Below, piece after piece: positions 59,403-64,000 of a stretch of 64,000 nt of DNA; the stretch's first letter is position 1, and each line of letters opens with the position of its first letter. The notes beneath the pieces are model-generated. The model was not told where the DNA came from, did not search any database, and was given only the letters and a program-made list of their open reading frames with translations. The position numbers were made by a program, and so were the translations under genes. This stretch comes from GCA-2687515 sp002687515 (lineage in GTDB: Bacteria > Pseudomonadota > Alphaproteobacteria > Rhodospirillales > UBA2165), in NCBI GenBank assembly GCA_030745835.1, contig JASLNU010000010.1, forward strand, positions 1 to 64,000, given 5' to 3'.

Positions 59403-61016
59403 ATGTCTGATACGGCACACGCGGACGCTCACGGCGATCACCATCACACCCCGAGCGGCTGGAAACGGTGGGTCTATTCCACCAACCATAAGGATATCGG
59501 CACCCTCTATATCGCCATCGCCGTTATTTCGGCGATTGTCGGCGGCGGCATGTCGGGATTGATCCGCATGGAACTGACCTCGCCCGGCATCCAATATATC
59601 GAGGATTTCCAGTTCTATAACATGCTGGTGACGGCGCATGGCTTCGTTATGGTGTTCTTCGTCGTCATGCCCGCCTTGATCGGCGGTTTCGGCAACTGGT
59701 TCGTGCCGCTGATGATCGGCACCCCCGACATGGCCTTCCCGCGCATGAACAATGTCAGCTTCTGGCTGCTGGTAGCTGGCTTGGTGTTGTTGGTCACCTC
59801 GATCTTCATCGCTGGCGGCGTGGGCACCGGCTGGACCGTTTATCCGCCATTGTCCAATGCCGACTTCCATCCCGGCGCGGCCGTCGATTTCGGTATCCTC
59901 AGCCTGCATCTGGCCGGCGCCTCGTCGATCCTCGGCGCAATCAATTTTATCACCACCATCCTCAACATGCGTGCCCCGGGCATGACCCTGCACCGCATGC
60001 CACTGTTCGTATGGGCGATCCTGGTAACCGCGTTCCTGCTGTTGCTGGCCATTCCGGTTCTGGCCGGTGCGCTGACCATGCTGCTGACCGACCGCAATTT
60101 CGGCACCGCCTTCTTCGATCCCTCGGCCGGCGGCGATCCCATATTTTGGCAGCATCTTTTCTGGTTCTTCGGACACCCGGAAGTCTATATCATGATCATT
60201 CCCGCCTTCGGCGTGATCAGCGAGATCGTGTCCACCTTCTCGAAAAAACCGATCTTCGGTTATCTGGGCATGGCCTATGCGATGGCGGCCATCGGCTTTG
60301 TCGGCTTCATCGTCTGGGCGCACCACATGTATACGTCGGGCCTGAACGTCGAAACACGCGCCTATTTTGTCCTCGCCACGATGGTCATCGCGGTGCCCAC
60401 CGGCGTCAAAATCTTCAGTTGGCTGGCGACCATGTGGGGCGGCTCGATCGAATTCAAGACACCGATGCTGTACGCCATGGGCTTCATCTTCCTGTTCGTG
60501 GTCGGCGGCGTCACCGGCATCACATTGTCCAACGCCGGCTCGGACCTGGCCTTCCACGACACCTATTTCGTGGTCGCCCACTTCCACTATGTGCTGTCCA
60601 TCGCGGCGGTCTTCGCCATGTTCGCCGGCTTTTTTTACTGGATCGGCAAGATGTCGGGGCGGCAATATTCGGAAGCCGCCGGCCGGGCGCAGTTCTGGGT
60701 TACCTTTATCGGCGCCAATCTGTTGTTCTTCCCGCAGCACTTCCTCGGCATGGCCGGGATGCCGCGCCGTATTCCAGATTATCCGGACGCCTATGCCGGC
60801 TGGAACATGGTGAGCAGCATCGGCGGTGCCGTTACCCTGATTGGTACGCTGATGTTCTTCTGGATCCTCTACCGGACCTTTACCTCGGGCGAAAAAGCCG
60901 CGGCCAATCCGTGGGGCGAGGGAGCGACGACCCTGGAATGGGCCGTCGATTCGCCGGCGCCGTTCCACACCCATGAGGTGCTGCCGGACGTCGGTTCCCA
61001 GCAGCCGGCCGAATAA
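59403..61016 (+). CDS. coxA: Cytochrome c oxidase subunit I (aa3 type)
   Basis: The 537-residue protein holds haem a, haem a3 and CuB. Ligands and proton-path residues are in place: VTAHGFVMVFF (about residue 77), the FWFFGHPEVYIMIIPAFG block (about 255, HPEVY with the cross-linked Tyr), FIVWAHHMYTSG (about 305, HH pair), and FVVAHFHYVLS (about 390, HxH). It is an A-type oxidase (D channel residues GFGNWFVP and HPEVY present), unlike the divergent subunit I-like protein on the minus strand. The first 25 residues are His-rich and hydrophilic (AHADAHGDHHHT). Confidence 0.96.
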   Translation: MSDTAHADAHGDHHHTPSGWKRWVYSTNHKDIGTLYIAIAVISAIVGGGMSGLIRMELTSPGIQYIEDFQFYNMLVTAHGFVMVFFVVMPALIGGFGNWFVPLMIGTPDMAFPRMNNVSFWLLVAGLVLLVTSIFIAGGVGTGWTVYPPLSNADFHPGAAVDFGILSLHLAGASSILGAINFITTILNMRAPGMTLHRMPLFVWAILVTAFLLLLAIPVLAGALTMLLTDRNFGTAFFDPSAGGDPIFWQHLFWFFGHPEVYIMIIPAFGVISEIVSTFSKKPIFGYLGMAYAMAAIGFVGFIVWAHHMYTSGLNVETRAYFVLATMVIAVPTGVKIFSWLATMWGGSIEFKTPMLYAMGFIFLFVVGGVTGITLSNAGSDLAFHDTYFVVAHFHYVLSIAAVFAMFAGFFYWIGKMSGRQYSEAAGRAQFWVTFIGANLLFFPQHFLGMAGMPRRIPDYPDAYAGWNMVSSIGGAVTLIGTLMFFWILYRTFTSGEKAAANPWGEGATTLEWAVDSPAPFHTHEVLPDVGSQQPAE

Positions 61017-61026
61017 GGGGTTCGGG

Positions 61027-61698
61027 ATGAACGCAGGCAACCGGAATATGGCCCAAGCCGGCACGCGGCGGCGGAGTAGCCCGCCCCGCCGGACCGGAGC
61101 GACGGCCATCGCCCTTGTCGGCCTGGTCGCCGGCATGGGCGCTCTGGTGGCGGCGGCCGAACCGATGTACCGGGCGTTCTGCCAGATAACCGGTTATGGC
61201 GGTGCGACGCGCATCGCCGATGCCGTAAAAGCCGACCCCGAAGCGGCATCCCAGGTGGCGCGATATGTGACCGTGCGCTTCGATGCCAACACCAACCACA
61301 ATCTTCCCTGGCGGTTCCGTCCCGTCCGCAAAGAGATCAAGGTGCGTTTGGGCGAACAAGTGCTGGCCCATTTCGAAGCCACCAACATTTCCGATCGGAC
61401 CATCGTCGGGACCGCCACATTCAACGTGACCCCGTACAAGACGGCGACCTATTTCAACAAGATCGATTGCTTCTGCTTTACCGAACAGGTCTTGCGCCCC
61501 GGTCAAAGCGCGCAAATGCCGGTGACGTTTTTTGTCGATCCCGAGATGCTGAAGGACAAGCATGCCAGGGACGAAAAGACGATCACCCTGTCCTACACCT
61601 TTTACGCCGATCAGGATCAAAGCGCGGCCCAAAGCGCGGCCAAGGCGGACCGGCGCACCGAAATCGAAGCGGGCAAGGCGTCCGATTGGAAGGGATAA
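61027..61698 (+). CDS. ctaG: Cytochrome c oxidase assembly protein CtaG/Cox11
   Basis: From the ATG at 61027 the 223-residue protein has a TM anchor (ATAIALVGLVAGMGALVAAA, about residues 25-45) and the Cox11 periplasmic domain. PMYRAFCQITGYGG (about 48) is the conserved post-TM block with its Cys. The copper-binding CFCF motif lies in KIDCFCFTEQ (about 155). FFVDPEM (about 177) and LSYTFY close the domain. It inserts CuB into CoxA. It stands between coxA and coxC, the usual alphaproteobacterial order. The frame upstream to 60973 overlaps coxA and is not used. Confidence 0.93.
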   Translation: MNAGNRNMAQAGTRRRSSPPRRTGATAIALVGLVAGMGALVAAAEPMYRAFCQITGYGGATRIADAVKADPEAASQVARYVTVRFDANTNHNLPWRFRPVRKEIKVRLGEQVLAHFEATNISDRTIVGTATFNVTPYKTATYFNKIDCFCFTEQVLRPGQSAQMPVTFFVDPEMLKDKHARDEKTITLSYTFYADQDQSAAQSAAKADRRTEIEAGKASDWKG

Positions 61699-61784
61699 CG
61701 GACCGGTCCCTCGGGCGCCGGTGGGAATAATTGATCGAAACAGTGAAAGTGACTTAACCTAGCCATTCGTGAGGAATATTAGAT

Positions 61785-62615
61785 ATGGCAAGTGACGCAG
61801 CAAAAACGCATCCGTGGCATCTGGTCGAACCGAGCCCATGGCCGATTATGGGCGGTATCTCCGCCTTTGTCACGGCGGTCGGCGCGATCATCTTCATGCA
61901 TACCGATTTCGCCTGGCTCATGGTGTTGGGCTTTGTCCTGATCCTGATCGTGTTCTGGGGCTGGCTCCGCGACGTGATCGCCGAGGCCGAGGCCGGTACC
62001 TACCATTCGGCGCTGGTGCAAAAGGGCCTGCGTATCGGCATGATCCTGTTCATCACTTCCGAGGTGATGTTCTTCTTTGCCTTCTTCTGGGCTTACTTCC
62101 ATTCCAGCCTGCCGATCCTCAACAACGTGGCCGGCACCTGGCCGAACGGCGATTTGAAGGCCATTGGCGCCAGCGGTATTCCCATGCTGAATACCCTGAT
62201 CCTCTTGAGCTCGAGCGTCACGGTGACCATCGCGCACCACGCGATCCTGGAAAACCGGCGCCCGAAGGCGGTCATGTGGACGGCGATCACCTTCATCCTC
62301 GGCATCATATTCCTGGGCTTCCAGGGGTTCGAATATGGCGAGCTGATCCTTCATTCGTTCAAAATCACGGACGGTATTTATCCGTCGACCTTCTTCATGG
62401 CGACCGGCTTCCACGGCTTCCATGTGCTGCTCGGCACCTGTTTCCTGATCGTCTGCTTCTTCCGCCTGCGCGCCGGGCATTTCAAGCCCGATCAGCATGT
62501 CGGTTTCGAAGCCGCCGCCTGGTATTGGCACTTCGTCGATGTGGTCTGGGTGTTCCTCTACATCAATGTATATTTTTGGGGCGCCTCGTCCTTTGGTCAC
62601 GTTGCGGCGGGCTAA
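61785..62615 (+). CDS. coxC: Cytochrome c oxidase subunit III
   Basis: The 276-residue membrane protein has seven TM helices. Conserved blocks are HPWHLVEPSPWPI (about residue 6), LRDVIAEAEAGTYHSALVQKGLRIGM (parts, about 62-88), SEVMFFFAFFWAYFHSSLP (about 92, with the conserved Glu), the FYPSTFF-like YPSTFFMATGFHGFHVLLG block (about 200) and WYWHFVDVVWVFLYINVYFWG (about 245). It stabilises the aa3 core and completes the operon with coxB, coxA and ctaG. A gap of 86 bases follows ctaG. Confidence 0.95.
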   Translation: MASDAAKTHPWHLVEPSPWPIMGGISAFVTAVGAIIFMHTDFAWLMVLGFVLILIVFWGWLRDVIAEAEAGTYHSALVQKGLRIGMILFITSEVMFFFAFFWAYFHSSLPILNNVAGTWPNGDLKAIGASGIPMLNTLILLSSSVTVTIAHHAILENRRPKAVMWTAITFILGIIFLGFQGFEYGELILHSFKITDGIYPSTFFMATGFHGFHVLLGTCFLIVCFFRLRAGHFKPDQHVGFEAAAWYWHFVDVVWVFLYINVYFWGASSFGHVAAG

Positions 62616-62630
62616 GGGACAGTTAAGAGC

Positions 62631-63032
62631 TTGGGCGCATTAGCCTTGGGCGATAAGTCAGAAGAAATCTCGTCGCCCATCCTATTCGCGATCATCGGCC
62701 GCTGCCCGCGTTGCGGGAGCGGCCGGTTGTTTTCCGGCTTCCTGACCGTGCGCGCCGAATGCGATCACTGCGGGCTCGGCCTGACCGGGCATGACGCGGC
62801 GGACGGGCCGGCGGTGTTTATCATCCTGATCGTCGGTTTTATTGTCGGCGGCCTGGCCCTGTGGTTCGAACTGGCCGTTGAACCGCCGACCTGGGTGCAC
62901 ATGGTGCTTTGGCCGCCGGTTATTGCCGTTCTTGCCCTCGGCGCGCTACGCCCGTTCAAGGGCGCCTTCATCGGCGCGCAATACAAGTACCGGGCCGTAG
63001 ACCGCGAATTCCCGCCCGAGGGCGATATTTAA
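62631..63032 (+). CDS. DUF983 zinc-ribbon membrane protein
   Basis: The 133-residue product has a zinc ribbon (GRCPRCGSGRLFSGF, about residue 24, then ECDHCGLGLTGHDAADGPAVF, about 45) and two TM helices (about 60-80 and 92-110). DUF983 proteins are regularly encoded after coxC in alphaproteobacteria, and an assembly or accessory role is likely but unproven. The start is a TTG at 62631 with AAGAG upstream; no in-frame ATG is close, so the exact start is uncertain. Confidence 0.82.
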   Translation: MGALALGDKSEEISSPILFAIIGRCPRCGSGRLFSGFLTVRAECDHCGLGLTGHDAADGPAVFIILIVGFIVGGLALWFELAVEPPTWVHMVLWPPVIAVLALGALRPFKGAFIGAQYKYRAVDREFPPEGDI

Positions 63033-63076
63033 TTTCATTGATTTGAACTTCCGCAACCCGTCGGCGGGCTGCAATA

Positions 63077-63667
63077 TCACCGGGGGATATCGCTCAGGAA
63101 CTTGGCGTAGATGGCGTTGATGCCCTGGCTGATGCGGGTGACCGCCTCGCCCACCGTGGCGCCCCTGGTGCCGACCGAGACCGCATAGGGTTTCAATAGG
63201 ATCAGTTTGTCGTCGCGCGACCGTTTCACGCTCAGCTCCAATTCCACATTCACCTTGCCGGCTGCGCCCCGGACCTGTTCGAAACGCCGGATTTTACCGG
63301 ATACGATGAAATCGGGCTCGACGCGCATATCCGGCGTCACCACCGTCGGCGCCGCGTTCGCCGCCCTGAGGTAGGAAACCAATGCGTTCTGCAGCATGAT
63401 CGGCGGCGGCTCCGCCCAAAAATGGTAGTGGTAGGCCCGCACTTCGCGGGCATTGACGCTATCGGTATAGACGATGGCGCGGCTGGCGGTCAGGCCGCTG
63501 GCGATAAAACGGTTCACCTCGACGATACCGGACAGGGTGCCGCCGGCGCCCGCCTTCGGAGCCGCGCCGCCGAGCCGGTAATAATGATCCTCGGGCAAGG
63601 CCGGCTGCGTGCAGGCGGAAAGCAAAACAAGCAAGGCCGCCGCCGAAAGATGGATCATCCGCATCAT
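63077..63667 (-). CDS. ABC-type transport auxiliary lipoprotein (PqiC/LetB-partner type)
   Basis: The 196-residue product has a lipoprotein signal (MMRMIHLSAAALLVLLSAC, Cys at about 19). The conserved DHYYRLG (about 27), ASRAIVYTDSVNAREVRAYHYHFWAEPP (parts, about 60-88) and a C-terminal helix (GEAVTRISQGINAIYAKFL) also fit. This is the auxiliary lipoprotein that partners MCE/Mla-like lipid transport systems at the outer membrane. The MCE gene just upstream on the same strand supports this. Stop and spacing suggest one operon reading leftward. Confidence 0.85.
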   Translation of the reverse strand: MMRMIHLSAAALLVLLSACTQPALPEDHYYRLGGAAPKAGAGGTLSGIVEVNRFIASGLTASRAIVYTDSVNAREVRAYHYHFWAEPPPIMLQNALVSYLRAANAAPTVVTPDMRVEPDFIVSGKIRRFEQVRGAAGKVNVELELSVKRSRDDKLILLKPYAVSVGTRGATVGEAVTRISQGINAIYAKFLSDIPR

Positions 63668-63698
63668 GTCAGCTCGCTCCTCGGTTCAAGCTCCAGCT

Positions 63699-64000
63699 TC
63701 ATTTTGCCGCCGCCTTGTCGGCGGGCGGTGTGCCGCCGAGCAAAAGCCCCGGATTCTGGCGAATTTGGCGGCTGAATTCCTGCATGTTGCGGCTCGCGCC
63801 TTCCAGGTTCTGATTGATGGCTTCGATATGGCGGGCCACCGACGAGACCGCGTGCCGCATCTCGACGATGGAGCGGTCGACATCCAGCCGGTTGTCGGAA
63901 ACCAAGGTCTCCACATTGCCGAACAATCCGTCCACCCGCTTCAGAAGGGCATCCAGATCCGTTCGCGTCCGGCCAAGCTCGTCGGTCAGGGTTTTCATGT
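63699..64000 (-). CDS. MCE family protein, C-terminal part (runs off the right edge)
   Basis: The visible 99 codons are a long helical, coiled-coil-like region (KTLTDELGRTRTDLDALL, then RLDVDRSIVEMRHAVSSVA and RHIEAINQNLEGASRNMQEFS). It ends in the conserved RQIRQNPGLLLGG tail and an alanine/lysine-rich tip. This matches the C terminus of single-domain MCE proteins (MlaD/Mce-like) of lipid transport systems. The N-terminal TM helix and MCE domain lie outside the window, so the true start is unknown; the internal Met at the edge is not a proven start. Confidence 0.8.
   Translation of the reverse strand, partial: MKTLTDELGRTRTDLDALLKRVDGLFGNVETLVSDNRLDVDRSIVEMRHAVSSVARHIEAINQNLEGASRNMQEFSRQIRQNPGLLLGGTPPADKAAAK

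Noticed and set aside
59379..61136. Minus-strand open frame of 585 codons
   Set aside because: Antisense to coxA and ctaG; His/Asp/Gly-rich shadow without family features.

Overview
The window looks like chromosomal DNA of an alphaproteobacterium, most likely Rhodospirillales-like. It is GC-rich and packed with short-spaced, often overlapping genes. It carries a class I lysyl-tRNA synthetase (the alphaproteobacterial type), a Coq7 ubiquinone hydroxylase, a DUF3035 lipoprotein, an aa3 oxidase operon with Cox11, and a candidate GTTC-N7-GTTC LexA box. I see one tRNA (Leu-CAA), no rRNA and no CRISPR array.

Layout. 1-270: the edge of an IS1595-type insertion sequence. 351-4605: two exported proteins, a 530-base gap with a candidate SOS promoter, lysK and an SMP-30-type hydrolase. 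4606-6107: an AT-richer island with a Fic enzyme behind a tandem, helically phased dyad array. 6108-13471: housekeeping genes (class IV aminotransferase, tadA, a class I amidotransferase, rluB, rsmD, mutL, pgi). 13578-21379: an envelope and processing block (two M16 peptidases, DUF3035 lipoprotein, lspA, ileS, ribF). 21413-32111: amidase, M23 peptidase, EamA exporter, TPR/GT41 glycosyltransferase, a two-gene heterodimeric ABC exporter and a HisC-like aminotransferase. 32109-36595: repeat elements, a small zinc-ribbon gene, a cyclase-like protein, tRNA-Leu, a DedA-like protein, dsbB and coq7. 36581-41184: EamA exporter, peroxiredoxin, ScsB/DsbD and YqgE. 41320-49695: a transport and catabolism cluster with a DctP/Q/M TRAP system, a CocE-type hydrolase, a TAXI-type TRAP system and a SnoaL-like protein. 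49696-50608: a decayed intergenic zone. 50609-55129: M16 peptidase, thrC and an M32 carboxypeptidase. 55149-63032: two divergent respiratory operons (cyoE, a divergent oxidase-subunit-I-like protein, DUF420 and a 32-aa membrane peptide on the minus strand; coxB, coxA, cox11, coxC and DUF983 on the plus strand). 63077-64000: an auxiliary lipoprotein and the tail of an MCE protein.

The most unusual signal is a family of three elements of about 260-330 bp (32109-32376, 36270-36595, 53298-53560). Their long stems differ almost completely in sequence but stay self-complementary, all consistent with the same three-way-junction layout, and short loop motifs are conserved. This covariation suggests selection on a folded structure. 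One copy supplies a stop codon, and another overlaps the upstream stop codon and the downstream start codon. Other notable signals are the phased dyad array over the fic promoter, the candidate LexA-controlled promoter at 1688-1716, an ABC exporter whose two halves show complementary degeneracy, a frameshifted TAXI signal peptide, and two small genes (32516-32686 and 58022-58120) that a 60-residue length cutoff would miss.
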